Shown: piece after piece, positions 10,401 to 19,472 of the stretch
Position numbering within the stretch: the first letter of the stretch is position 1
Layout of the letters: each line of letters begins with the position of its first letter
From: Leptospira kanakyensis
GTDB taxonomy: Bacteria > Spirochaetota > Leptospiria > Leptospirales > Leptospiraceae
Length of the DNA stretch: 64,000 nt
NCBI RefSeq assembly: GCF_004769235.1
Contig: NZ_RQFG01000005.1
Span: forward strand, 186,001 to 250,000
Direction of reading: 5' to 3'
Made by a program: the position numbers and the translations under genes
The notes under the pieces: model-generated
What the model saw: the letters and a program-made list of their open reading frames with translations, nothing else
Told to the model about the DNA's origin: nothing
Database searches by the model: none

Positions 10401-13400
10401 AATGATCTGTAAGGTAGTAGCTGGATCAGTCAATTTGGGTAAACATAAATGGATCTCTGCAGTTGATTCACAAATTTCCTTTTTTAATTTTCCTTGAGAG
10501 AGATATAAAAAATAAAACGATTGGTTAGTTGGATATAAACCAATCCAACCATTTGAAAATTGTTCCAGAGCCTGTCGTTTCGGTTCTAAAAACGCAGACC
10601 TTTCTGGGGACACTACTTTTAGTTTGTTTAGAATCCCATCTAAATTTTGGATTTCATTTGTTTGTTGTTTTAGTATACTCGTGACTGACTCACGTTTTAA
10701 GGTTTTGTCAGAGATAGATAAAGTCAGTTTACGATAACCTTTCACCCATTTCACTAAATCTTGATAATAAAGATTTAACTTAGAATCTTCGAATTCAAAT
10801 TGTGCAGAAACCAAATCACGAAACAACTCAAGACTTCGAAAGTTTTCCCAATGATTTACAAGTCCTTTTAAATCAAGGGAATTCAGCTCCGCTTCCGAAT
10901 AAGATTCTAAAAAATTGATCAAACGATTTTTGGGTGAAAAAAGTCGAACTGTTAAGTTGTTTTGGTATGTCTGAATGGCTTCTTTTCCATAACTCAGATA
11001 GTTTGTGTTTTTTTCGGACGAAAACCGAGATTTTTCCCATTTGAATCTTTGTGCATTTGCCCAAAACATTTCTTCATCCAAACGGAATTCGTAGGCAAGT
11101 TCGGAGGTTTCCTTCCATTTTTTTTCTGCCATCGGAAAGTCACCTAACTTCATATAAACAGAATATAAGTTCAAACCCATACGCACTCGCATTTGCCTTG
11201 AGATAGGATCCGTTGACAATCCAACAGCGCGTGGATCAACAAGACCTGGGTTTTCTAACAATTCGATCGCTTTAGCTAGTGTTTGTTGAAAGTCTTTTCC
11301 TTGTTCTTCCAAAAGTAAGGCAGAATAATAAAGACTGGTTCCGTAAACAATGTCAAATTTTGGATTGTTAACTCTAAATTCGTTTTCACAAATTTCATTT
11401 TTTTCAGGACAATTTGATAAGTTCCTATCTTTCCAAAGATTCAGGTTTTTTAAAAACTGATTTAATACATTCTCTTTTGTATCCAAATTAAATTCTGTAG
11501 ATTCCTGTAAGGAGAAAACAGAATGTGCATAGTTCTGAAATAATTTCTCAAAACCTTTATTTGAAGGATTCTCAAAAAGAAGTTCCGCCAATTCATTGTA
11601 ATGTTGGACAGCTTCCAATTGTAGCTGACTTCTTTGGTAAATCTGTGCTTCCACTTGTCTAGACTTAGCCAAAATATTTTTTCCGATAATTGTATTATCT
11701 AGATCTTTAGAGGCAATGAGTTCGTTTCTTGTTTTGATCTCAGATAAAGCAGCAGAATACTCTTCCTGTTCAATATGATTTTCAATTCGGATACCAAGTG
11801 TTAGAAGATATTTAAAATCATTCGGGAACTCTCCAGGAAACCGACCATCACCAATCACTCGTAAATCATCTCCAAAAACTACATCCCAGAAAGTCCATTT
11901 ACGGAATCTCTGTAATAATGATGGTCGATTGGAGTTGTATTCCTGTTCCGCAAGATTCAACATCTGATAGGAATCGCGAAAACGCCCACTTTTCTGAAAA
12001 GCGATTGCCAGATAATTTGCTAGATTAACCGGACTAATAAATTTTACATCTTTGTTGTAAGCAATTCCCGTTTGAAAGGACGCGATAGCCTCTTCAAAAT
12101 TTCCAAACTCCAATTCAGAGAGTCCTTTTAAGGAAAATAACAACGCCAACTTGGATCGTATTGCATTCAACTGTCCCAAAGTCATTGAATTTGGTTCCGA
12201 TGCATAAGAGTTTACTGATTGGTAATATTCATTTTTAAAATAGATATCAATGGATTTTGCAAACTGTTCTGATGCTTTTTTATACTGACCTTGATAAATT
12301 AAAGATTTTCCATAATTAAAACGATAGATTGCTTCTTGTTTATAACCTTCAAATTGGTTTTTTACTGAAAGATATAAAGATACATCTTCTACTTTGCGAT
12401 AACTTTCATTTGCTTTAGGAAAATTACTGAGTAAAAAATAATTATTCCCTAAATTAAGATTCAAATCGGAGACAACTTTTCGATCTCCATAATCCTCTCC
12501 CAAAAACACAAGAATTTGGTTATAAAGTTCAATATTTGCTTCTAAATTTTTATCAGGGAAATATTTTTTATAAAGTGTTTCATAAACTTCAGAATCGATC
12601 TCGCCCGATTTAGGGTTCTTTTGCATTTTAATCAAATCAACATACTGATACAACCAACCAAGTAATTGATAAGCATCGTAATGTGTGGGATCAGCATATA
12701 TGATCCATCGAAGTTCCAATTCGGCCCGTTTGAAATTTTCTAAAATTTCAGCCTTACGAACATCTGTCATTGTACCTGTGGAATAATAATAAGATTCAAA
12801 AGTTACGTATTTATTGATTAAATAATACGAATATCCATAAAGTGTGGCAAGATCCAAATATGGTCGTGCACGAGGGACTGCTTGTTTATAATACAACTCT
12901 GTCCAACTCAGAGCTTTTTCTGATAATACTTCAATTTTTTCGAAATCTTTAATATCAACAACACCACGGAGGAGTTCGTTATCTGTAACAAGAGAGGTGA
13001 TACCGGATAAATTTCCAACGACATTCAACTTATCCTTACTCAAAATATTAAGTTGGCTTAATAAGGCTCTTTCTTCTTCCTCTCTGATTTTTTTTCCGTA
13101 AAGAAAGATTGTATCAACCATCTTCCTTTGGTAATAAATGGCATATTCTTTATATAAAGAATCCAAATAAAGATTTCTAGTTTTTACCAAAAACATATTT
13201 TGATTATTGAAAAAATAATGAAAGGAAGACTGAAGCAAATCACCTATCCTCTCAAACTCTACAGCCTTGTTTTCAAAATAAAAAAATGCACTTTGGATGT
13301 CTTCGGCACCTAAATCGACACCTAAAATAGGATCATAAAACTCTAAATATATTTTTAAGTTACGTAGAGCATCCGAAGTATTTCCTGTTGCTTTTTGGTT

Positions 13401-15419
13401 ATAATATTTGAGCAAATTTGCTCGAAGCAAAATTGGACTCTTATACGCAGCAATATAAGTTGGTATTTCGAAAACAGATGGTTTTCCCGGTGGTTCCAAA
13501 TCAATTTGAATTGGAATAGGAATGATCGAATCCAAAACTTCATTTGACTCATTAAACTTACGAACGTCAGACAATGCTTTTGCTTTTAGATATTTTAAAG
13601 TGATTACATATTGCGGAATTTTGTTCACTTCTGCATCGGCCAACAATGTATTTACATGCGAAGTTAGTGATTCACTATTTCTATTTTCTGAGATTTTTTG
13701 AACTACATCTTCCAGAAGATAACGAAGATCTCTTTTTTGATCATTCGAGAAAGGAATCGAAGGACTAGACAAATACCGTGTTTTTTCCTTCTCCCATCCT
13801 AAAATCATTTCTTGGTACAACTGGGACAATACCATGGAATTTGGTTTAAATTCATATCCACCTAATCGTCGCTTGACTTCATCAATTTGGTGATAATCTG
13901 GAAATTTATCATAAACGAATTTCAAAGACTCAAAAGCAGGAGTTATTTTTTTTTCAGATTCCAATTCATCTGCATACAAATGATACAACATGGCCTCTGC
14001 ATCCTTTGTCCACTTCGAAGAAGGATGGGAATGTATCTCCGAAGCAAAATCAAACTTTTTCCCAGTTTGTTTGGCTTCCTCCCATCGAACTAGCGTTAAT
14101 GCAAATAAATTCCTCTCTACCCCGGCCTTATGACGGTAAGTTTCCAAAAACAACTTTGCCTCTTCACGTTTTCCCACTCTGATGAGAGATAAATATTTTA
14201 GTACGGCAACCCTTGCTGAATAAACGGGAAACAACGGATCATCTGAATAAAATAACTCTACCGAATCTAATGCCAAAAAGTATGATTCTAAACTTTGACC
14301 GCTCGAAAAAGTTTTAGCATATTGATATTGTTCCCGAATGTTTGTTTGTTTGGGGATTGCGCCGTTTTCAGGGATAAAATATATATTAATAGCGTTAAAA
14401 TAAGAAGCTGAAAAGAGGATAGAACCTCCGTTAAAATGTGAATAACGGACATCGAAGTTGGAAGTTTCTCCAGAGGATAAAATTCGTTCTTCACCTGTTG
14501 TTAAGTTCATCATCACAAGGATACTATGATCTCTCTCATCTAACTTTCCGTTTTTGTTAGTATCCTTCCGAATCGAGGCATAATATAAATTTTTTGATTT
14601 TGAATCAACGGTGGGAGAAAAATCCAAATAATCATTTTTTGTAATCCTTTGGATCTCAGAAGTTTTTAAGTTAATATGATAAACTTCACCTTTTGGATCT
14701 TCAAAATAAGAAATAAAATAAACAAAGTTTCCATCTGAAGAAACAAAAGGCGAAGTAGCACCTTTTGAAGTGATTGCGGTAATTTGGCTGGGATTCTCCA
14801 ATTTCATTTCACATAGATTTGGTAAACCAGGTGTGAATCGATCTGATATAAAATAGATTGTGGTGCCATCGGGAGACCATACTGGATCCGTATCAATGAT
14901 CCCTTTTGTGTATTCTCCTTTTTTGTCTGGTTTGTTCGTTAAGTTAATGAAACTATCATCAATAAAACGATTCCCTTTCAATAATTCGCGAGTCCACTCC
15001 TCCGTATCCATTGGCAAAAGGATCAGATCTCCTTCAGAATCAAACTCTTCCGAAACAAAAACCAAATACTTACCGTTAGGTGAAATGGAAGGCTTAGTTT
15101 CAGAAAACGGGTGATTGGTTACGGGAACAACAACTGAACTTTGTAAATCACGGAACCAAATATCAAAATTTCCTTTTTGGTCGGTTGCGTAAAATAAATA
15201 CCTACCATCTTTTGTTGTGGAACTGTATAAATTATTCCCTCGTTGGACCGTCAAAGGGAATGGTTTTGATTGTGTAGGAGAAAAATAATTTTTAGAAATT
15301 GCCGAATAGTCAAAGTCGACATTTGTCATCTTAACATTTTTTTGAAATAAAACACAATTAGAGAAAAAAAAGGGAACAAACAGAACCAAAAAAAATGAAA
15401 ACCGTATCATGGGTTTCAT
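7476..15419 (-). CDS. Giant lipoprotein: PD40 beta-propeller, TPR array and CHAT-like modules
   Basis: A 2647-residue protein with a signal peptide and lipobox-like FFFSNC (Cys22). I start at the ATG at 15419, not 15 bases upstream, because GGGAG lies about 8 bases before it and it forms an ATGA overlap with the upstream stop. About residues 50-360 form TolB/PD40-type propeller repeats (SPNGKYLVF, SPDGTTIYF). From about 380 to 1600 the sequence is helical and TPR-like (for example AIASFQTGIAYNKD, YDAYQLLGWLYQY). Two regions, about 1620-1870 and 2360-2645, resemble CHAT protease modules, the second with HYIYSAGIHSVVPM and a terminal FWIGYKL. The His-Cys dyad of CHAT proteases is not evident, so these may be non-catalytic. 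Neighbours suggest an envelope-scaffold role; function is unknown. Confidence 0.85.
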   Translation of the reverse strand: MKPMIRFSFFLVLFVPFFFSNCVLFQKNVKMTNVDFDYSAISKNYFSPTQSKPFPLTVQRGNNLYSSTTKDGRYLFYATDQKGNFDIWFRDLQSSVVVPVTNHPFSETKPSISPNGKYLVFVSEEFDSEGDLILLPMDTEEWTRELLKGNRFIDDSFINLTNKPDKKGEYTKGIIDTDPVWSPDGTTIYFISDRFTPGLPNLCEMKLENPSQITAITSKGATSPFVSSDGNFVYFISYFEDPKGEVYHINLKTSEIQRITKNDYLDFSPTVDSKSKNLYYASIRKDTNKNGKLDERDHSILVMMNLTTGEERILSSGETSNFDVRYSHFNGGSILFSASYFNAINIYFIPENGAIPKQTNIREQYQYAKTFSSGQSLESYFLALDSVELFYSDDPLFPVYSARVAVLKYLSLIRVGKREEAKLFLETYRHKAGVERNLFALTLVRWEEAKQTGKKFDFASEIHSHPSSKWTKDAEAMLYHLYADELESEKKITPAFESLKFVYDKFPDYHQIDEVKRRLGGYEFKPNSMVLSQLYQEMILGWEKEKTRYLSSPSIPFSNDQKRDLRYLLEDVVQKISENRNSESLTSHVNTLLADAEVNKIPQYVITLKYLKAKALSDVRKFNESNEVLDSIIPIPIQIDLEPPGKPSVFEIPTYIAAYKSPILLRANLLKYYNQKATGNTSDALRNLKIYLEFYDPILGVDLGAEDIQSAFFYFENKAVEFERIGDLLQSSFHYFFNNQNMFLVKTRNLYLDSLYKEYAIYYQRKMVDTIFLYGKKIREEEERALLSQLNILSKDKLNVVGNLSGITSLVTDNELLRGVVDIKDFEKIEVLSEKALSWTELYYKQAVPRARPYLDLATLYGYSYYLINKYVTFESYYYSTGTMTDVRKAEILENFKRAELELRWIIYADPTHYDAYQLLGWLYQYVDLIKMQKNPKSGEIDSEVYETLYKKYFPDKNLEANIELYNQILVFLGEDYGDRKVVSDLNLNLGNNYFLLSNFPKANESYRKVEDVSLYLSVKNQFEGYKQEAIYRFNYGKSLIYQGQYKKASEQFAKSIDIYFKNEYYQSVNSYASEPNSMTLGQLNAIRSKLALLFSLKGLSELEFGNFEEAIASFQTGIAYNKDVKFISPVNLANYLAIAFQKSGRFRDSYQMLNLAEQEYNSNRPSLLQRFRKWTFWDVVFGDDLRVIGDGRFPGEFPNDFKYLLTLGIRIENHIEQEEYSAALSEIKTRNELIASKDLDNTIIGKNILAKSRQVEAQIYQRSQLQLEAVQHYNELAELLFENPSNKGFEKLFQNYAHSVFSLQESTEFNLDTKENVLNQFLKNLNLWKDRNLSNCPEKNEICENEFRVNNPKFDIVYGTSLYYSALLLEEQGKDFQQTLAKAIELLENPGLVDPRAVGLSTDPISRQMRVRMGLNLYSVYMKLGDFPMAEKKWKETSELAYEFRLDEEMFWANAQRFKWEKSRFSSEKNTNYLSYGKEAIQTYQNNLTVRLFSPKNRLINFLESYSEAELNSLDLKGLVNHWENFRSLELFRDLVSAQFEFEDSKLNLYYQDLVKWVKGYRKLTLSISDKTLKRESVTSILKQQTNEIQNLDGILNKLKVVSPERSAFLEPKRQALEQFSNGWIGLYPTNQSFYFLYLSQGKLKKEICESTAEIHLCLPKLTDPATTLQIIGTRANGNLVNSIISGYKNSDIFPALIFDRTHSGLFSERNERRLKWVTVYGESEKKEKNSNLRHLPSGNLGIYLYDTDYLVTNRSIDKQTSLFGDEKSQILPLREIFQGNGSEISVIGLNESNFNTNKQWNLLSKVYEVLRSKRIQNIVSYPLNTNIDISSLKLSLFAKDKTRLLIGNWEEFSISKDGLGKKASELIESGFLKEKSKDFVDAYESYYTASTLLEDDDSRLPGLELKLAKLKTEIFPNVPRRSIFKPLWSKYANSNFQNQVRYEYLVSCLSSKDKEECKYNSSDFIGEEKDSYLGALEFYIQLRSGKVGNLNAKNELRSKTETKEDPFLQAYRLGTLYIQNYMFYEAESETSKLSKLAKTPKEKTVVKNRFLELYFHKGFLLGDKDIYLTPLTSTSAYNYGFKKDWKNFDEKVLSRDFTKFGYADSIYDSYRLRLYAAWKEQIQTGYFEPMSLTPEYLTSGDSVITKLSHLNKTLLYHLLLSSIPFQKNQEVNSLIELLVAEELKEGRTYRALFFRLELAKALLLRGESEMADSLVSKIQTMDKGLGGGNRFWQERWDDFKWKQEFLKNQTFQSSHSNPFLKLFQVAKSKKPEEYVSLLNEFNKKNRGEYLSPELKEEYEFLFHFLLQQSLEKNSSESFFDLAVAREIFRFTSERFSNTEMYVKHLPNFEVYSEKLKKKMVGKQEFHGLFDLGKKTYLLSFASGKSLGREMFADNKSIYRESVRYFRSAESGNQEVILRESLADKYRTSLRLNKSNRHYIYSAGIHSVVPMVLPDTEHYAVSSVSDFLTNPSIKFSAITPKKPDVSVVGWKSSLENEINAGLLVWETTGKKEGYAPYSVNYAEIGWCQNDCLCIGDRPLLDGSLKVDTTATLYANQKIGTSAQYTNDFSGVAYYLGRENSGLFVLHSGIQPGVHNLFFLKQFLLGSDLPKPLHVRLVEGKEAARNSAIDDRFWIGYKLYTSAMIED

Positions 15420-16003
15420 TGGAATTTCTCCCATCTGCCAGCATTTGTTTCAAAATATTCTCCAGCAGAAACGGATTTATAGTATTCTTCAACTAAGGAT
15501 TGTTTGTATTTTACAAGTTCCTCTTCTTTTTTACCTTTTTTCTTCTGGTTGGAAACTTCCTTTTCCCAAATGATTTTTCTGGATTCATTTAGAAAAACAA
15601 CGACATCCTCTACACGTTTCCGTTTTGCAGGAAGTTCATATTGATTATAAGTGGGTAATCCTGATGCAAGTGGATTTAATTTAACTAATCCAATAGGCGT
15701 TTCTCCTACCATTCCGTGCATTTTGTACTTTTTTAACTCAGGCATCAGATAATTCAATCGAACCCTATGAGCTTTGATTTCGGGATCAGAATCTTCTGAA
15801 CTTAACCTTTCACGATTGGATTTACCATTGGAAGAAGATTGGATCGAGGCAATCATCCATCCTTCTTTTTCAAGTTCCCGATCTTCTCCGACCATCTGTT
15901 TTTCTGCAGCAGTTTGTGCATTGGTGATGGTAATCGGGGGAACTTTTAAGTTTAAGAAGGATTTACATCCTAGTAACAAAAATACAAGAATCAATCGTTT
16001 CAT
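15416..16003 (-). CDS. DUF1318/YdbL-like lipoprotein
   Basis: A 195-residue protein with leader MKRLILVFLLLGCKS, where LLGC can serve as lipobox. The C-terminal half follows the pattern of E. coli YdbL (DUF1318): MVGETPIGLV (compare RVGETFNGYL), a helix EDVVVFLNESRKIIWEKE, and YYKSVSAGEYFETNAGRWEKF (compare AKPGEYVQGINGQW). In E. coli, YdbL is a partner of the AsmA-like YdbH and lipoprotein YnbE in intermembrane phospholipid transport. Here the gene starts 7 bp after the end of an AsmA-like gene with a good GAGGT ribosome site, and overlaps the giant lipoprotein by 4 bp. Unlike YdbL it appears to be lipidated. Family call by eye; role inferred. Confidence 0.75.
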   Translation of the reverse strand: MKRLILVFLLLGCKSFLNLKVPPITITNAQTAAEKQMVGEDRELEKEGWMIASIQSSSNGKSNRERLSSEDSDPEIKAHRVRLNYLMPELKKYKMHGMVGETPIGLVKLNPLASGLPTYNQYELPAKRKRVEDVVVFLNESRKIIWEKEVSNQKKKGKKEEELVKYKQSLVEEYYKSVSAGEYFETNAGRWEKFQ

Positions 16004-16010
16004 AAATACC

Positions 16011-19000
16011 TCACTCTTGGTATGTTTGGATTTCGCTCTGTGCTCGTTTCAAAAAATTTGCAAGTGGCATTCTTTGTTGAGAAATTTTACCATCTTCAAG
16101 ATTGATTAACAGAGATAACAAAGAGCGGTTAAAATACACATCTGCATAAACAAGTCCCTTAGAAAGGGATACATCGATTTTATTAATCGAATAACTATCT
16201 GTAATACGATCGATGAGAAAGTTTTGTGGAGAAATAACGTTTAACGCACTTTTCCCAAAATCGCGGCCGATCTGAAAGATAGAAAAGAACAAATCCAAAT
16301 TGGCAACAGGTTCACTTAAATCTCTAACAGAAATATTAAGATCTGCTTTCAATTTTCCATCGTCAATTTTGTCCCGAACCTTTGGAGCCATAAGTTGTTT
16401 CAAATCAATATCTCGGATGAGAAAATTACCGCGAAACTCCATTGATTTTGGATCTAAATTTCCCAAATTAAAAACTAAGTTTTTTCCTAAAACCAACCCA
16501 TCCAATGAATAAGAACGTAAGGATTCAATATTAGCATAATTCTCTTTATACTCGATAAATGCAGTTAGGCCTGGTGTATCTTTTTGTTTTTTAACATATT
16601 CAAAAGGTAAATTAGGGATACTTGGATGAGTTCCGAGCACCTGCCCAATTGTTAGGTTAGGAGGATGATTACGTCCGTAATTTTTTATGAATATAGACTT
16701 ATCACCGACAATCAAACTATCTTCATGACTGCGGGCTAAATTGTGTTGGATCGGAATTTTTGCTATTACCTCTTCTAAAAGGTAAGCTTGGCACTGTTCC
16801 CCAGGACATTTTTGATTGTTATACGATATCAAAGGAACCTTGGAATGAAACTCACCACCAATGTCATAGTCCCGAATCTTTAAGTTTAGACCCAGGTCAC
16901 CTTGAAAACTGAGACCTTTTGCTAAGTATTGTTTGGTGGCCGAAGTGAGACCAAATTCTAAATCTAAGTTACCAAAATAAGGGCCGAGTGGTGGTTTTGG
17001 TTTTCCCGTTTTTGCCAACTTACCATTGGTCGACAAATGGAATATCCCCCCGAAAGCATTCATCTTCAAAGTTCGAATTATGATTTCATCTGTATTGGCA
17101 CCAGATAAAGATAAATCGGCTGATAATTTTAGGTCTTTGATTTCCAATCCTGGAAGTTCTGCACCCAAGTCTGCTTTGAATTGTTTGGAACTACCAGATG
17201 TTAGATACTTAGCATTCAATTTCAACTTGGGTTGATTGCCTAAAAGATTCTGGATGGGTGAAATCTTTTCTTTTAGAACCAAGGGTAATACAAGGAGAAG
17301 GTTTGGAGTGTAAACATTCAAACCTAATGGTTGCAAGTTGGCAGATAGATTGGCACCTGGTCGTAAATCACCCTTTAAGTCCAACTCCAATGCTTTATTC
17401 CCTGTCATAGTTTTTTGATCTAACTTCAAATTAGAAATTTTGATTTCGGAAAGACCAAAGGGACGATCAAAGAATAAAACAGAATCTAAAGAAAGCCCAA
17501 GTAGTGAGGATGGAGACCTAGACCTATCCAATTGATAACGGAATCCATCAATTTTCGCATTAGAGTGAATACTTAAAGATGCAAAAGTTTCCCCTATAAC
17601 TTCCAGATTCATCTGCAACTTTCCACCAAGTCCAGAAACATAGTCACCTAACTGGAACTTGTCTACGTTTACATGAAAGTCCAATCCCTTGGTTTCTAAA
17701 TATTCCCCTTGAAAGGCCAAAGAAGCACCATTATATTCCAAATGTGATGGTGTAACCTTTAAAGATTTAAGATAAGGAATTGGTTTTTCTGCTGTTAGTA
17801 TTTTTGTATCACTGAGACTTATTTCAGAAGAAAGATCAATGAGTGCCGAAGGAATGGAATGTGCTTTTGATTTTCCCATCTTCAAATACAACTGCGAAGC
17901 TTTTACTTTTAATTTGGCCTCTGCATTTTCAAAGTTCCCATGAATGCCAGTTCCTTCTAATGATAAGTCTCCAGACAACTTCATTTCAGGAACAATCCCT
18001 TGGAGTTGGTCTAGTGATCTTTGGAGTGAAGTCAGCTGCATCTCTGACTTTTCAACCACGATGTTTACTTTAGGTTTCTCACTAGAAAGTTCAAGAATGG
18101 AACCAGTCAAATTCAACCAAGACTGCCCGAGGACTCTTAAATCAAATTGGTTGATGCCAATTTTGTCCAACTTGTTGTCATAGTGGATGTCAGATAACAG
18201 GCGTAAGCCCAATTGAACTGGCTTCCCTTTTACCTCCAAAAGGATATCATCTTTACCTATGTCAGTGGTAAAAAGAAACATCTCGGGAGATACGGTTCTA
18301 TCCCATTCAAATCGTAACGACATAGGAATGGTTTGTTGCAAACGTAAGTCTTTGGAATCTAAATCCAAAGGGATGGGACGAGCTGAATTGAGTGAAAGTA
18401 GGACATGATCTATTTGGTTTACCGCTGATAAATCCAGAGGGATGGATGTAAACCGGTTGGTTTCCAATTCCGTTTCCAAAGATAAGTCTTGGATGGAAAA
18501 AGAATGAAGTGACCCAGTGTCTCTTTTTAATTGGAAATCTACAGAATTGAAATGTATGTATGCACTCGCCTGTAACGGCAGATATGTGTTGATTTCCGTG
18601 AGTGGTGGTTTTTCTTCCGGGATAGGTTCTGGTTCTTTGGGTTGCGAGGAAGGTTTGGTCAGGGCAACAAAGTTCCACTTCCCTAAACTTTCTTCAATTT
18701 GGATTTTTGCACCCGTAAGTCCAATCTCTGAAATTTTGATTTTTCCTAAAAGGAGAAGAGGGAGGTTGTAACGAAGTCGAATCTGCTCTGCTTCTGCGAG
18801 CGGGGTTTTGTCAAAAGGAGCCCCTGGGTAAATTCGAAAGTCATTGATTTCGATCCCAAAAAAAAGAGAAAAAGTTCCAAAACTCCCCTCCATCCTTCCC
18901 GCCGTAAAATGAGAAACTAATTTAGGAACAATTAAGTCAGCGGTGAAGGCATTAAAAACAGATTTATAGAGGAGAAAAAGGACAAGAAGTCCACGAAAGG

Positions 19001-19046
19001 TTTTTGTTTTGGCGATCCCTAAACTTACCTTCAGGATTGGATTCAT
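16011..19046 (-). CDS. AsmA/YdbH-like intermembrane transport protein
   Basis: A 1011-residue protein with one N-terminal membrane helix (about residues 17-35, RGLLVLFLLYKSVFNAF), followed by an N-terminal AsmA-type segment (GSFGTFSLFFGIEINDFRI, LAEAEQIRLRYNLPLLLLGK, ISEIGLTGAKIQIEE). The rest is long beta-rich repeats in which short strands alternate with phrases such as LSLEGTGIHG and LDLKGDL, typical of the repeating beta-groove proteins (YhdP, TamB, YdbH) that bridge the two membranes and carry phospholipid. A GAGG ribosome site lies about 12 bases before the ATG. The next gene is a DUF1318-like lipoprotein, as in the ydbH-ynbE-ydbL operon. Lipid transport is inferred from family and context. 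Confidence 0.8.
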   Translation of the reverse strand: MNPILKVSLGIAKTKTFRGLLVLFLLYKSVFNAFTADLIVPKLVSHFTAGRMEGSFGTFSLFFGIEINDFRIYPGAPFDKTPLAEAEQIRLRYNLPLLLLGKIKISEIGLTGAKIQIEESLGKWNFVALTKPSSQPKEPEPIPEEKPPLTEINTYLPLQASAYIHFNSVDFQLKRDTGSLHSFSIQDLSLETELETNRFTSIPLDLSAVNQIDHVLLSLNSARPIPLDLDSKDLRLQQTIPMSLRFEWDRTVSPEMFLFTTDIGKDDILLEVKGKPVQLGLRLLSDIHYDNKLDKIGINQFDLRVLGQSWLNLTGSILELSSEKPKVNIVVEKSEMQLTSLQRSLDQLQGIVPEMKLSGDLSLEGTGIHGNFENAEAKLKVKASQLYLKMGKSKAHSIPSALIDLSSEISLSDTKILTAEKPIPYLKSLKVTPSHLEYNGASLAFQGEYLETKGLDFHVNVDKFQLGDYVSGLGGKLQMNLEVIGETFASLSIHSNAKIDGFRYQLDRSRSPSSLLGLSLDSVLFFDRPFGLSEIKISNLKLDQKTMTGNKALELDLKGDLRPGANLSANLQPLGLNVYTPNLLLVLPLVLKEKISPIQNLLGNQPKLKLNAKYLTSGSSKQFKADLGAELPGLEIKDLKLSADLSLSGANTDEIIIRTLKMNAFGGIFHLSTNGKLAKTGKPKPPLGPYFGNLDLEFGLTSATKQYLAKGLSFQGDLGLNLKIRDYDIGGEFHSKVPLISYNNQKCPGEQCQAYLLEEVIAKIPIQHNLARSHEDSLIVGDKSIFIKNYGRNHPPNLTIGQVLGTHPSIPNLPFEYVKKQKDTPGLTAFIEYKENYANIESLRSYSLDGLVLGKNLVFNLGNLDPKSMEFRGNFLIRDIDLKQLMAPKVRDKIDDGKLKADLNISVRDLSEPVANLDLFFSIFQIGRDFGKSALNVISPQNFLIDRITDSYSINKIDVSLSKGLVYADVYFNRSLLSLLINLEDGKISQQRMPLANFLKRAQSEIQTYQE

Positions 19047-19067
19047 TTTTAGAATCGCCTCGTGCGA

Positions 19068-19409
19068 TTAATATTCGAAGGAGTCTTCAGCCTCTTCCAG
19101 AGTTTTATAAATCTCGAAAACGCTGGAAAGCTTTGTGATTTCCATGAGGTTCTCGATATCGGAATTTAAGTTCGCAAATACAAGTCTACCATTCAGGCCA
19201 TCAATATGTTTGTAGATATTGAGAAACGTTCCTAAACCAGCTGAGTTGATGAAGGGAACCTTTTTCAAATCAATGATGAATTTAGGGACTTGGCCTTTTT
19301 TGATGTACTGTTCAATCTTTTCAGATAGCTCGAACTCATTTCCGGCTTTGATGGCACCTTCAATTTTAATGATGTGCACGTCGTTTTTACTAGTAACTTT
19401 GATTTTCAT
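19068..19409 (-). CDS. STAS-domain anti-sigma factor antagonist
   Basis: A 113-residue single STAS domain of the SpoIIAA/RsbV type. It has the beta-strand IIKIEGAI, the helix-strand KFIIDLKKVPFINSAGLGTFLNIY, and the usual phosphorylatable serine at Ser56 in NSAGLG. Such proteins bind an anti-sigma kinase when unphosphorylated and free a sigma factor or other partner. AAGGG lies 4 bases before the ATG. It sits 63 bp downstream of a sigma-like gene on the same strand, a suggestive context, but no anti-sigma kinase is nearby. Confidence 0.9.
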   Translation of the reverse strand: MKIKVTSKNDVHIIKIEGAIKAGNEFELSEKIEQYIKKGQVPKFIIDLKKVPFINSAGLGTFLNIYKHIDGLNGRLVFANLNSDIENLMEITKLSSVFEIYKTLEEAEDSFEY

Positions 19410-19472
19410 AACCCTTCGGAAGGTGGTGTTGCCATTAACATCCTTCGATTTTGCTGAATGTAAAGCAAATTT

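Noticed and set aside
18307..18678. 123-residue minus-strand frame inside the AsmA-like gene
   Set aside because: Alternate-frame shadow of a long, well-supported gene; low-complexity histidine and phenylalanine content.
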